Part shown: piece by piece, positions 34,801 to 49,800 of the stretch
How positions within the stretch are numbered: position 1 is the stretch's first letter
Layout: the number at the start of each line of letters is the position of its first letter
Source of the DNA: Phoronis australis
Lineage: Eukaryota > Phoronida > Phoronidae
Length of the DNA stretch: 64,000 nucleotides
Reading direction: 5' to 3'
Assembly: GCA_002633005.1 (NCBI GenBank)
Contig: NMRA01000308.1
Span: forward strand, 352,455-416,454
Notes under the pieces: generated by a model
What the model saw: the letters and a program-made list of their open reading frames with translations, nothing else
Database searches by the model: none
What the model was told of the DNA's origin: nothing
Program-made: the position numbers and the translations under genes

Positions 34801-37800
34801 ACCAACCAATGGACACGCTTGATCACAGTCCATACCCCTGCTTGAAGCAAACCCAGTGGTGGATTTAGGGGGGAGGGGGGGCAAAGGGGCCACGCCCCCC
34901 CTAAAATTCTAATTCAAATGCACAATGCATAGGCTTTGAATAATAAGGTCCACAAGCCCAAACATTCAAGACCCCCTATATCCCTACATTTTAGGGATTT
35001 TAGGCTGAGCACGCGCATGAGACGAAATTCTGGTTATTCCTGTACCCTGGCCCCCCTAACTCAAAATCCTGGATCCACCCCTGAGACCATCAGACGCACT
35101 TGATCCCAGTCCATGCCCCTGCTTGAAGTAGAGTTTTGTTCTCAATAACACATCAGTGACAGAAGTATGTTTATCCAACAAACCACGCTAAATACAGCTT
35201 TACACACACGATGTTTAAATTCAATTTGATAATATATGATTGATAATGCCAGCCTTTCAAGTTCTGCACACTTGAATTCTGTATACAATTGTCTGATTAA
35301 CAGTTTCTAAGTTTCTACATAACACAGGAATATGTTGTGCTTTATGATAGTGGGGTGAGCCATGATGTCATGGTTTGAAGTGGAGTGAGCCATGATGTCA
35401 TGGTTAGAAGTAGATGCTGCATGCCATTTTCACGAGGACAACAATTAAAGATTTAGATGTTACCAAAATTATTTTTTTGCAATAGTTAAGGATCAAAATT
35501 ATTCACTTTTTGACAAATGCATGAGAATTGGTATACCAATTTTAATGCATTTATCAAATTTAGGCTAGGTAACTATAGCTATCACCATGGTAACTAGACG
35601 CCATCTTGGAATTTATAGTTAATCATAACTCTGGACTTACGACATTGCATAATCATTCTGTTTGGCATACAACTTTGCAAATGGCTGTTCAGTAATTCTC
35701 CAGATAGACAAAAGAAATTTTCTGTTAAGTGACAGTCAAAAAATCTATTACTAATTTAATAAACAATTAATAATGTTAATTATTTCTTGATCATCAATTG
35801 TCTCTCTTGAAATAATAAATGTACTGGGCACACCAAGTATGACTGTTTCTTATGACACCAAGCTAAATAATCCTTCAATTTCCTATGCCAGTTATAATTA
35901 TTATTATTTTTGCTTGTTTTAATACTGCAGTTGCCCTTACTTCACCATTTACTATTTTTTGCGCATAAATTGAACTTTTATTATGTTCAAACACTTCTTT
36001 GCTAAAAAGATGTGCAAATTTTAAACCTAAAACAAGCCAAGATGAGTAAGTTCTTGAGAAAGAGGTGTGGCCATCTTTGAAATCAAGATGGTGGATCACA
36101 CCATGCACAAAATGTTGAATACCTAGCCTTATTTGGTTTACATAATTACGATAAATACATTGAATACCAACTTCCATGCCTTTATCAAAAACTAAACAAT
36201 TTGTCAAAATTTTGGCTCTCAGTCACTACACTAAAATACTGTTCACTGGTTAGGCCAAAAAACACTGCTCGACAAGATGTGAGTCATTTGAAAGGCTGTT
36301 TGTGTCACTTTAATTATCATTTCCAAGGGTTAGGGCAGCAGTACTTTATGTCGGGAGCGCATTCATTGATATTACTTGTGAACACAATGTCTGACACAAA
36401 CTGCGTTATGTCGTGGCTTCATTATTTCAGTTACATCATTGAAATAAAAGCTCGCAAGAAGACGTGCACCTTTTCTTAGGCTTGTTTACGTCACTTTTGT
36501 ATTGTTGCCAGGGGCAACTGGAATTATAATTAATGTTGAACTAGGGATTTGTATTTTTAGTGAAGGTACCACCAAAAATATCTGCTTTCTCCGTTAAGTT
36601 ACATGATTATTTACCCTTGGATGAAATGCTATGGCCGTGACAAAGTCAATATGTTGAAAGCAGCACAGACACTCCCTTCTTGAAGTATGCCAGAGTCGAA
36701 CAGTTTTGTCCATAGAGGAGGTCAGGATAAAATAGTTCTGCAACAACCACAAAACAACATGCAACATTCATTTTTGCATAATCAAATTCAAGCTGCATAA
36801 CGTCCTTGTTTAGCTGTCAATGTTGAATTCTCAACTGAAGCCCTGTGGGTTTTAAAGACATTACCACACTCATCCTGTCTTGTATTATTGTCACATGAGT
36901 GAGCAGCTGAAGGCACACGCACCATTTTTGAATCCACAATTATAGGGTTGGCTAACCCTAATAAACTGTGAAGTGCTTTCTTAAATAGCTGATAGTTTTG
37001 GTGTTCTTGATGGTGATGGAAATAGAACCCTAACATGGTAAGGGGTATTATGAGATTGATTATCTGAGAGTAAAAGGCAAATTTGAGTTTCGCTTTTAGC
37101 CAGCAAGACAGGATGAAATACAGGTTCAAGTATTTATGAGCATTGTTCATGTTTTGACACTTAAGAGAACCTTCCTCAAATCTTCTTCAACAGCAGTACA
37201 TATTACCCATATGAATTCTAGCATCCAAACAAAGAAATAGAATATTTTTCAATTCTCCTTACAACTGTAACACCTGACCAAGGTAAATGAAGGTTTTGAC
37301 AGCCAATTACATCTCACAAACAAGCAACAAATGCTCACAACTCAAAAATAGGAAAATTGACGCCTTTAAACATTTTATTTTTTACCATATATAAGGCCAC
37401 TTCCATAACATTTAGGCAGTAAGTTTATTCAAGAAATGAAGAAAACATTATGTGTATAGACTAACACATGAAAGAGCTCACTGAACATTTACAAAAGTCC
37501 CCTGCCATCAGTGCAACTAAAAAAGAAACGCAACAAACTAGACAGCCAATACTATGCAACATGTGTCCAGGCAATATCACTGTTATCAACAGGTTACCAA
37601 CCTTGGACCACGACACGTCCAGAACATCAGCAGTATGGCCGCGGTATGTACAGAACGATTTCTTCATGAATGGCGTTAAACTGTCCTCTTCATCAGCGCA
37701 CTAAACATGCAAAGAAACATTAAACGACCATTTTTTCTCTTTTAAGTTATCAGTGTTGAATTCTTAACCATAGCGCTTTGGGATTTCAAGACTTTACCAC

Positions 37801-40800
37801 TATTATCCAATCCTGAATTGTGGACAAAAAGGCTCTATAATTCAGAAGTTGGCATTTTCGACATAAAATAATCCAAAGACAAGCGTACTAATTTGTAGAG
37901 GATTTTGAAAATTATTGTATAAAAAAATTTTTGATTAAAGGTGCATTTCACCCTGTCTAGCTGTCATGTTAAACATGTTTAGTTAAACTAAGAAACAAAG
38001 CCAACAGCTGATCTGCGATGCACTCACAGCAAATTGTCACTGATGTGTCTCGATACTGACTTATTTTTTAATGGAATTTACAGCACACCACTTTCGAATT
38101 TCTGAGTAGGACAATTCCAATAAAATGAACAATTTTCTGACATGTTTCTTGACCTGTTGAGCATATGCATGTTTTTCTTGGTTACATAAAAAAGTAGACA
38201 ATCATTTTTGTTGGAATAAAAGGTCCAACTCGATTTCTGTCTCTAGCCAGCTAAACAGGGCAAAATGCAGCTTGAAATGACTATTGGCAGAAAAACTATT
38301 CAGCAAATTATTCAAGTTTCCAAGTTTTAATCACCCCAATCATAACTCTTATCATTATCATTACTTTACCATGAACAAAGTAGCAGTGACAAAATCAATA
38401 CTTGCTGTTTCCATAGTTACAAACCTCATCTGAAATGCTGGCAGTGTCCTCCGTCACTGTGGCAACACCGTCTTGAGTTGGAGTGGGACCAGCTCGAGCT
38501 TTACAAAAGAACAAGGAAAATGAAGACCACTTGAATAAATTTACCAAATGTGAAGAAAGAAAGTAAAACTTCAAAAGACTACAAAACCTGGTTATATAAT
38601 GTGCTGTAGTCATTCTGGTAGAATGTGAGTTTTGGTTTGAATACTCACTCAGAATTTTCAAAAACTTTCTCTTACAAAATGGCCATACTAATCTGTACCC
38701 AGCTCCAATTTTGTGAGTTTCACCCATATCCTTGTGAATACCCATCTGCAGAAAATTTCAGTCACAAAGAAACCACAATTTGATTACCTGTGACTTACAC
38801 CCAGACTGTTTTGCTTGGCTCTTACATGTGAAAATAACCATCATCAACAGATGGAGACACAGTTGTGCGTGTTTTTCTTGGCTCTTACATGTGAAAATAA
38901 CCGTCATCAACAGACGGAGACAGTTGTGCGTGTTTTTCTTGGCTCTTACATGTGAAAATAACCGTCATCAACAGACGGAGACACAGTTGTGCGTGTTTTT
39001 CTTGGCTCTTACATGTGAAAATAACTGACATCGACAGACAAAGACACTGTTGTGCACGTTTTGCTTGGCTCTTACATGACTTGTGAAAATAACTGACATC
39101 GACAGACGAAGACACAGTTGTGCGTGTTTTGCTGGGCTCTTACATGTGAAAATAACCCGCATCGACAGACGAAGACACAGTTGTGCGTGTGCAGCACACT
39201 CACAACCATGTTGTGCCTGTGTGTAGCACAGTCACAACCATGTTGTGCGTGTGTAGCACACTCACAACCGTGTTGTGCCGGTGTGTAGCACACTCACAAC
39301 CATGTTGTGCCTGTGTGTAGCACACTCACAACCATGTTGTGCGTGTGTAGCACACTCACAACCATGTTGTGCCAGTGTGTAGCACACTCACAACCATGGC
39401 ACTATACCAACCTGCTTTATTCTCACTGTACTTCTGTCTCATTTCATCGAAGTATGTGAATGAGTCCTTCAGCACCCACACTCTCAGCATGTTGTCCTGG
39501 CCCCCTGTGGCCAATAGTCGACCACAGTAGGAGAACTTCATTATCCATATCGCACCCTGAAACATAAACAATGTTATGACATGCACGACAACATTTTTAC
39601 ATGATTTGTCAGTTGCACCTTCAAAACAGCCAGTCTTGAAAATGATATAGTGTAGAATTTATTATGTTAAATAACTTTTCAAAAAAGTTTCAACATGGCA
39701 AGAAGTTAAATTCATAAGTTAGAAGTGTTGTTGACATTGAGCATCGAGGCTTCAAATAAAGACAGTGACATTCAGTAAGACAGACGTGCCCTTATAACCA
39801 GTAAGTGCACTTATAACCAGTAAGTGCACTTATAACCAGTAAGTGCACTTGTCTTATAACCAGTAAGCCTAGATGTAATACGTTATAGTGTTTTCTGGGC
39901 TTAGCGTGTGGAGATCGGGTGCCATGGCTTTGTCGCCCAATCAATGTCGTCTCTTTTCCTTCAGATTGGAATCGGTATTTCTGACACTAAGAAAGTTCGG
40001 TGTGTTGCAGAACAAGTATCTTGCTGGATTTGGACAAGAGCTAGAATATCATAGCTTCAGACACTGAACAACTGCTTTGGCTGACTGTCCAACAGACTCT
40101 ACCCGGTGGCTTATTGCTGGTGGCGATGTCGTGGATGGCAGAACAATCAACAGTCACCAACTCTGTGTTGTCATACCTGACTGGCGGCTCAGGAGGGTAA
40201 TATCTTGCCACTCAAAAATTGTTTGTTATATATGATCTATAAAATTGTATACTTTCCATTACAAACATTAAAAAATACCAATAAGGTGGAGTCCTACCGA
40301 GTGTTCTCCGCTTAAATCCTGGCATTGTTTCAAATTTTCAAAATCAAATGGACCCTTGTGATGTCGTGATACTTTCTGAAACAAATAAAACAGCTTGTTC
40401 AATAAAAATTCATACATACAACATCTTTAGAATAAGCTAAGCTGCGACCATGCCCTTGTATTAAGCAAAATAATGTATTTTTGAGAACATTTAAAAAACA
40501 CGCAACAAACATAAGGCCATGCTGTTTCTTCGGATAAAAGGCCAGTCCAAAGGCTGTGACCATAATGTTAATTACTAAACTAAAAAAGATTATAAAACAT
40601 TGGAAGGTTTAAAACTATTACATCAAAATGTTTAGTTAATAATAGAAAAAAACAAGAAACAATACCACAAGTGTTGTGAATTTCACATTGAAATTATTGC
40701 TTTATTCACGCCACAATGCTGACAATGAACTTATCTTCAAATAAAGGTCCACTCCAATATCATTCCACCACCTTCTATAGCCTATTGGATGTTACAGATA

Positions 40801-43800
40801 CTAGAGTCAAGCTATTGAAACCAGCTTACAAACATCTGGACATCTTTTGCTGGGAAACAAGCCGTAAAAAGGTTTTTGTTAACTTTCAACATAAGTTGTA
40901 TTCAAAGTTTGCTGATCTGCTTTCAGACTTTTTGTGAAAGTGTAAAATATTGTCAACTCATAGTTACCGCCAGCATCATGACGGCACTAGGAATAGAAGC
41001 AATTATTTAAAAAACAAGAAACCAATGGAGTGCTAGACAACAAAGCATGTTATACAAATGGGTCTAGGCTGTGTTGCGGAGACTCAAGAAACTTGCAGAA
41101 CGCAAGTTCATGCAAGTTTTTGCGAGATATCGCAAAGTATTACAAGCGAGGCGCCCAATCACACTAGCATTCTTGGCCAAGCACTTGGGTCTCCTACACA
41201 CAGCCCTGTCTACTCCTAGTGCATACTCTGAACAGCCTCTGTGAGTCAGGCAATTCTTCGTCTTCAGAACTTGTCTCGTCACCATGCAAGACTGGAACAA
41301 ACACAGGCAGACAAATGACGAATGCAGTGTTATTTTGTACAACACCTCAGTAATTAGCATGTAATTCTTTCATTATAGTGACATATATTCTTACAGATTA
41401 AAACAATAAATATGTAACAAAACAGGAGCACCCAGCCCACCAGGGGGCTTAAAAGTCACATTAGATACATGAAAAACCAAAAAAAAAACAAGTGTACACG
41501 CATAAGCAAGAGGATCCAAAAGTGAACACAGTGATCATACATAAATGAAATTTCTCCGTACCTCAAAAATATTTTTGATGAAGAATGCAGTTTTCTTGAA
41601 AACATCTTTTTGCATAATGATAAGTAATTTGCTTTCACAGCTTCCTGCATGAAATCATCTTGAGAGTAAAATCAACTTGAGAGTAAAATCAACTTGAGAG
41701 TAAAATCAACTTGAGAGTAAAATCAACTTGAGAGTAAAATCAACTTGAGAGTAAAATCAACTTGAGAGCAAAATCAACTTGAGAGCAAAATCAACTTGAG
41801 AGCAAAATCAACTTGAGAGCAAAATCAACTTGAGAGTAAAATCAACTTGAGAGTAAAATCAACTTGAGAGTAAAATCAACTTGAGAGTAAAATCAACTTG
41901 AGAGTAAAATCAACTTGAGAGTAAAATCAACTTGAGAGTAAAATCAACTTGAGAGTAAAAGGTGTTTCAAGCATCTAAGAAAAATGGACACTCAAATTCA
42001 AAATGTACTTCCGAAATTGGTTGATGAATTATTAATAATCATATTCAGGGTAACAGAGTAAAGTCTTCGTCAAGAAATTAAGGGTAATGCATAGCACACC
42101 TTCATCTGAATTACCAAATAGGCAGTGAGTCACAACAATGAATGTTTTACAAAGTTATCCAAGTACCATTCAAAATATGACCTGAGACAAACAACGAATC
42201 AATGTTTTGGACTTACCTTCATCGGTCACAGATTTGATTTTATGCACAGTGCGCCCAAACAGCTTCTTTAATCGCTTTCTGAAAAGCAGTAGAATAAGAA
42301 AATTGCACTTATAGCAACCCAGTAATAACATTTCAAGATCTGTTGAAGATGCTGCTTCGTTAATATGAGAATTACCTTTGGACATCCCACTTCACACAAT
42401 GGCGAGTGCTGATTGATTTTATTAAATTATGTGACGCTCCATTTTTTGTGTATAGTGCGATTAGAATAGAGCTGATATTCAAGTTATTTGGGGTTTAATA
42501 AACATTCTCATTTTAACTTTACTTTGAAGTAGAACATTTTAAACCACCTATTGCCACCAAAGTTCATAAATGAAAACCTCAATTAAGCAATAACAAACTG
42601 CGGTCAATGTTCATTTCAGGACAATTCTAAGTGTGTGGAGGGGCGTCAGTGACTTTTGATAAGGAGAGACGCACCAATTTCTCAATCACATTGCACACAT
42701 CAGACTATAAACACATGGTTTCTATACATACTTTTTACTTGTCTTGTCATCAGGATTGCTGTTAATTGAGTCAATGCTCTTTGTATCATCTTCATTAGTC
42801 GCCCCTAGGTTACCCCTGAACAAATAAATAAACTCAACACAAAATACATAAAGTTAGGATCTTGATTGATGTTAAGACAGACGCAAAGAAAAATAAAACT
42901 CCCAAAGTAAATCAGTCAAAAAAATAATAGCTGCCACGCTCTCCTCAACAAGAACATATCTGCCAACTTTCAAGATGATTCTACATACAATTTGAAAGAT
43001 AAGGAGGCAGACGTCAAAAACAGACACAGTAACGTGTGAACACAAATAGTCTATTGGCATCAAACGACAGAAAATTTCAACATGAAAGCAGGGTGATATA
43101 TTTCCTACTTATGACCTAAATGTCAAAAATATTAAAAAGGTACACTGTTCTCCAAAATCTATTAGCCAGGGCAGTAGTGTCAAGTAACAAAAAGGTGTCA
43201 AGATATAATCACCTAATGACAAACATGAAGCCGCCAAACTTTGGAAGAGCGGGTCATGTAAACTATAATTGATAGTTATTGACAACTTTTTTGTTTTGAA
43301 ATGCCCAAATGATCACTGGAATTATTGTCTCCCATGGCACAGACTGTTTGAGACAGAAAACATGTCATGTGCACACTTTCTGGCTCACACCATTAAGATT
43401 CTCTTTGCTCTCAGACAACTTATAGTCTATTAACCACACCTTTTGTATTCAGCAAACAAAACAGAGAAGTAATCACTAACGCTACTTTCATAACACTGGT
43501 GGTTGTTATTACAATGAAATTGGTTACTTTGGCATTTTTGCACAGAGTTAGAGCCTGAAATGTTGAACGTACTGTTTTGATTTGGTACATGTTAAATATT
43601 GTAAAACATCAAAACATGGCAACTTGGGTTCATCTAGACAAAGAGCCACTTCCCAAATGAACGTTGGTTTTAAATATGTTTTTTACCAGTTTTCGTCATT
43701 TTTGTCTAATACTCCAGTCTAATTTGTTTCATTTCTTGCCAAGTTGCTATCTTTTAATTTTAAGCTCACAGTGCCAAAACAGCATATTTTGATCATTAGG

Positions 43801-46800
43801 GAAACTTAGAAGTCAGCTCTTACCCACTGACCCACTACAGGAAATGTAGTCACATTCACTGACCTGGAATGTAGTCACATTCAATGATCCCAAACAGTAC
43901 TTGCTGATACAGCAAATAGACTGCCATTCATAAAGTTTCGTGGTATGACATTTTGCAGTGCACTAATATATTTGAAAAGATCCGAGTTTTTAGCAATGGT
44001 CTCGAAAAATCATCCTTTTTTTTCAAAGTCAAAATCCTGCTTCTATTTGAGCCCTGAGAAATTTTGCGTTTGTCAGTGCTCGAATGAACGCCCTGCTAGC
44101 TTGCCCAGTTCCATCAAAATTTCGACGTCAGTGGCCACTGCTTGGGTAAACGCCCAACTCAGACTTTTACCAATTTTCCATTTAAACGCCCACTGCTCGA
44201 GTAATCATCGATCCCATCTGAGCATTCCCAATTTAAGTGCCCAGGGCATTAAACCGCAAGTTTATGGCACAGCAGTTTATGGACACTTAACTGGGCCTCT
44301 CTCGCACTGGACAATGCAGTCATCACAACTGTGTCTGACTTTTGAGCTGTCCACTCTTTCATCCTGGTTAAAGCCGCTCAGACTACAGGTCAAAAACCAG
44401 AGGTGAAAATTCCCGCAGATCTTTAGAAATTCCTTGTAAGGGGATTGTTTATGGCATGGTGGCTGGGTTATAAGGTTCATCAGTTTTATTTTACGTGGTA
44501 AACTTTTATTTCCTTTGAAAAAAATATCTGAAATTGAAATAAACCAAATTTACCTTGGAATTTCCATGGTCCTCTTCAAAATATGTATAGACAAAGGGTT
44601 ACTCTCTGGTGGTAATACTTCATCAGCTTTACTCAAAGGGATTGTCTCCCCTGTGTCGAGGTTGTGTAAGCCAACCATTTCTAAGATTTCCTGCAGACGA
44701 CATTAAAAATGAATTCTGATAAGTAACTCAAAGCTCATTTATGAGCAAAAGTACATAGTTATGAAAATATGTGAGAGCCTGAACTAATATATAATAATTC
44801 CATCAATTACCATTAAGCAAGTTACTAAATTTTAATCAGCACTAGGCTCACTAACTGTACGGTTCACATAAACAAGACACTAGACCAGACCTCTGGAATG
44901 TCTACTCCAGCTTAGTTCACGACCAATGCCTTGATATAAAACTCCATCCTTATTGCAGGTTATGTTGAAAGGAAATCAGTTAACTTGAAGGGAGCTACAA
45001 AAAGGAGGGTTTCAGACTTGTATTCATGTAAACAACACACGGTGCTAAGACCAGTATTCATGTAAACAACACACGGTGCTAAGACCAGTATTCATGTAAA
45101 CAACACACGGTGCTAAGACCAGTATTCATGTAAACAACACACGGTGCTAAGACCAGTATTCATGTAAACAACACACGGTGCTAAGACCAGTCTTTCACAC
45201 TAGTTCTTCAAGCTTAGAATAATGTCAACTCACCAAATGTGAGCTAACAAAATACTTAGCTTGACAAACGAAAACTGAGGTCACCGCCAAATCTTGTTGA
45301 CACGAGCCGAAAACGAAATAAACAAGACACCTAATGTCGGCTGGTGCACTGAAAATTGCCTGGACAGCATTTTTGTGCTTGAATGGAAAATTAGAGGTGT
45401 CTCAATGCTTGGAGGTGTCCAATTTCCCTTACTTGAGTCCAATTTCCACCTCTGGTGTCCAATATCCCACGCACAGGCTCACCTCTTGAGACAGACGAAC
45501 ACAATCAAACCCTTACATCCGATTACATCCTGTAGTATTTTGTGTGTGTGCTGGGATGTGGCCTGGCACCTTCATGGCGACTTGGGATTTCGAACATGTC
45601 GCCAAACAAAATCTGACATGACCAAATCGAGCCCTGCACTCATAAGAAACGACTAAAACACTATATACACCTCCTCTCCAGGAATGATACAACAAACGCC
45701 ATCCTTTACTTGCACAAAGATCTTGCTAGTACAATAGATTCTTTCTTATCTTATTACCTTGTCTGTAAGGAGTCGACCAGACTTAGATCGCGGTCTTGGC
45801 AGTCCACTGGCTGGTGACTTGATAGACTCAAGGATGCTGGCTGCACCATCGTGGTCATCGTTCTTGTCAAACACGGAATCATCAAGAGATTTGTCAAGTT
45901 CCTCACTTGAAACATTTACTGCACTGCAGTCAACATCCTACCGTCATCAAAATAACTTAATGAAATAAAACATGGAACAAGCAAATAGAAAATCTTGGAC
46001 ACAGAACCTGGAATACAAGATTGTGACAGTTAATGGTTTTATCAAAAATTCCAACATGCCTGAAATTATTCCTGAAAGGACAGAAAAGCACTGTGTGACT
46101 AAAATGATCAAAAGGAGTGGAAGGCTCTATCACAAAATGAACAAAGAAGTTTTACACAATTCAGCACTTTTACTCAACACTATTCATAGAAAAGCACTGC
46201 TTGGCAAACGTATGGTATGGGAATATAAGCAGGAAATAAGCCTCGTTTGGGCAGTGTTTGGGCGACGGTGCGATGATATACTAGATATCACTTGCCTTCA
46301 CTCACTCAACAGAGGGCATTATTTTAATCAATACCCTCAAGTTGTAAAGTCTACAGAGCAATTAGGTTTTAATGCTGCTCTGATTGACACCCGATATCAT
46401 CTAACAAAAACACCAACAAAAATAGAAAGTCTAACCTCAGTTTTCACAAGTCGGTCTCCACTGGTTGCCTCTTCTATGTCTAGAGAGAACTGCATGCTGG
46501 GTATCCTGCGCAGATCATTTTCATCCCCAGCAGGAAGCCCCAGAGTGGACTCCAAGTCTTTAGTGAGTGACTCCACCGTCGATGTGGGAGTGGTAAGTGT
46601 GGTAGCAGCAAGCACAGGAGCCTAAAGCACAAATCAGCAATCATATACACTTAATATGCAAGTGCTACTGAACGCTAAACAGGCTTCTGTCAATTCTGGG
46701 TTCCACTTAAGTCCACTCGTAACTTAGGAATGACACACACTCTTGTATAAGCAGACAACTTAGAATGCAACACCTGCTCAATATACAGCTGTTTATATAG

Positions 46801-49800
46801 GCTATATGGTGAAGTGACAGTCACACATAACTCAATATACAGCTGTTTACATAGGCTATATGGTGAAGTGACAGTCACACATAACTCAATATACAGCTGT
46901 TTACATAGGCTATATGGTGAAGTGACAGTCACACATAACTCAATATACAGCTGTTTACATAGGCTATATGGTGAAGTGACTATCACACATAACTCAATAT
47001 ACAGCTGTGTATATAGGCTATATGGTGAAGTGACAGTCACACATAACTCAATAAACAGCTGTGTATATAGGCTATATGGTGAAGTGTCTATCACACATAA
47101 CTCAATATACAGCTGTGTATATAGGCTATATGGTGAAGTGACAGTCACACATAACTCAATATACAGCTGTTTACATAGGCTATATGGTGAAGTGACAGTC
47201 ATACATAATTCATACGTTTCTGCTGTTCTACTATAATGAGAACAATCAATTTTTCCAAATAAATTATATATTTAATAAGAATGACCTCTTCAGTGCTGAG
47301 CCCTCAACACATTCACACCACATTCACTAAGTGTCATACATCAAATGTAAGACAAACTAACGCGAGACTGAGATCAAGGAGACAAGAGACAATTAGTGCT
47401 GTGTGAATACAGCATTGGAACTCATGCTTCGCAAGCGAAAGCCCACAGTTCACACCCCATCATTATAGCACCCTCTTCTACAAGTCCTTAACATGGACAA
47501 GGTCAGCTCATGGATTTCCACTTGTTTCCAAAGTATTGTTAGCCATGTGACAATCAAACTGAGAGAGCCTATGTAACAGGTAAAAACCATTCATTTCACA
47601 TGAAAGCTCCAACTAGACAAAAGCAAGAATAAGCACCAGACAAACCTCAGCATAAGAAGACTTAATTTTCTTTTTCCTCCTGGGAGGTGCAACAGGTGGT
47701 AGAGTCAAGGGTCGAGTATTCCTAGTGCTCTTAACAATATCTGGTTCAGAGGCATCCATCACAGTTTGAGGTTGTGTCACTTCAATTACAGGTATCTCCT
47801 TGGATACCACTTTGTCCATCTGTGGCATGTCCAAATTGATGTCTGCATATGATAGCCTGCAACCAGATGGCGCTGAGGCAGCACCAGTATGAGATGTTTC
47901 ATCGCACACAGCTCTGCTCAAAGGCTCCGCAGAGTCGACAATATTTTTAACGATTGTATCCACATCACTATCGCAGACAGCGCTGGCTTCATTACTCTGA
48001 TTGGTCACACCGTTTACTTGTGTTATGACACAAGCATTTGCTGACAGGTGATGTGCGACACCACAAGTTACTACATTGTCAGTTACAGCACCATCTGTTG
48101 TTTTCTCTGCAGTGCTATTGTCCTTGGCAGGAGTTGATTCACTGACCACAGCTTGTCTCAGCAGATCAAGTTTTTGTCGGCGTAGTTCCCGTTGTTGAGC
48201 TTGTCTTTCAGCCTCCTGAAGTCAAAACATGGGAGTGTGTCATTGAAAATGTTAAATGCATGCATCTGAAAGATTTCTGCCGTTTTTTGGCAAGAAGCCT
48301 AAACAAAATTAGCATACAGGGCATTTTCGAGAATTTTGACAAGTTGGTATCATGAGAAATCATCCTAGCAGATTGTTTTGCTTAAAAAGCACACCATCAC
48401 GTTGTCATACACTCTATCAATTAATCAAAGTTAATCATTTAATCTTAAGATAAACAGCCCACAGTTCATGCATTAATTTTTACCTTCGTATGCTCGATTT
48501 GCTATCTAACGTGATAAAAAAATTTCTCAAGTCAGGTGAAGTCAAAAGGCGTCCACACAAAACTCCCACTTCTCAAATCTCACAACCTCGACTTGCAACC
48601 ACCATGCGTTAGTACACACTGAATCAGCCACATTACCCGAGTGTGTGCGTGTGCGTCACTGTCTACTCTCAGTGTCAGAAAATATTGCACACCGAGTGCT
48701 AATATAGTTTGACAGCTGGAACTGATGATTTTTAAAAACACAGTCAGCTCATCATACATCAGAATTGTGCAAATGGTGCAAAAAAGTGGATTTCAAATTA
48801 TGGCGACATTCACTACACTCACACATGCAATGCATGGACACTCACTACATTCATACATACAATGCATGAACACTCACTACATTCATACATACAATGCATG
48901 AACACTCACTACATTCATACATACAATGCATGGACTGGGAATGTAAATAGTGATAAACAGAAAAGACAGATGGTGTGTTGTGCTCAAAGGGCTAACAGGT
49001 AAAATACTCACCGGTAATTAACTTAATATTGCAGATTACGAAGCAATACCTTGCATGGGCATCATAACTTGAAATCTATTAACAAATGTTCATGCATCAG
49101 TTAGTAACAATAGCCCACAGATGAACTGCACAAGATGCAGCTAAACATTTACCAAACAAACTTCATTCTCCTGTTTTTGACGTTCAACCTCTATTAAATT
49201 TTGCTTCTTTCTCTCAGCTTCTTCTTGTTTCTTCCTTTCCAATGCAGCGAGTTGTTCTTCAATTTCTTGCTCTTCTTGTTTTCGTCTAAAGCAAAAGTAA
49301 CAATAAAAAATTAAAAGGAGAAACGGATACTTCCTTTTCTCAATCTGTCATTTCATCAAATATTGTCGCTTATTAGAACCATGGCAACAACCTCTGTCAG
49401 TGTCTGTGTCATGAAAAGTGATATTTCTGACTGTGGTGTACCCTCTAACTTTGGTTACAACATAGACAAGCAATCATCATACACAACACTGACATAAGTA
49501 TTAAAAGCTACTTTCCACAGAACGAACTCCAGAACTAATCTTCACAGCACAACCCACAACTCAGGGAAGCACCACATACTAAAAGAAATGTTTAGGAATG
49601 TCCACATTATGTTCTGCAGTGTACAGTACTTTGGAAGCCACTATTGTTTGCCAGGTGTTGTACAGATTCATCTGAGTATCATAACTGCACACAGTCCACC
49701 AACATCAGCCCGACAGCCCCGACAGCGGTGTAGAGATTGGTTCGATAGCAACTTAGCTGCACACAGTTGACAACCAACCAGCTTGAGGGCGGTGTAGAGT

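Noticed and set aside
41064-41226. Extension of WDR44 exon 10 in another open frame
   Set aside because: The frame that joins neighbouring exons in phase ends at the AGA|GTATGC donor (41,227); the longer open frame is a different, unused phase.
45972-46625. 217-codon plus-strand frame
   Set aside because: It runs antisense through WDR44 exon 5 and the adjoining intron and has no recognisable domain.
46690-47236. Long open frames with an 18-residue repeat on both strands
   Set aside because: They are produced by a 54-bp minisatellite inside a WDR44 intron. The two strands are equally open and neither resembles a protein.
47400-47470. tRNA or tRNA-derived SINE
   Set aside because: CTTCGCAAGCGAAAG looks like an arm, but no A and B boxes at proper spacing and no cloverleaf could be drawn.
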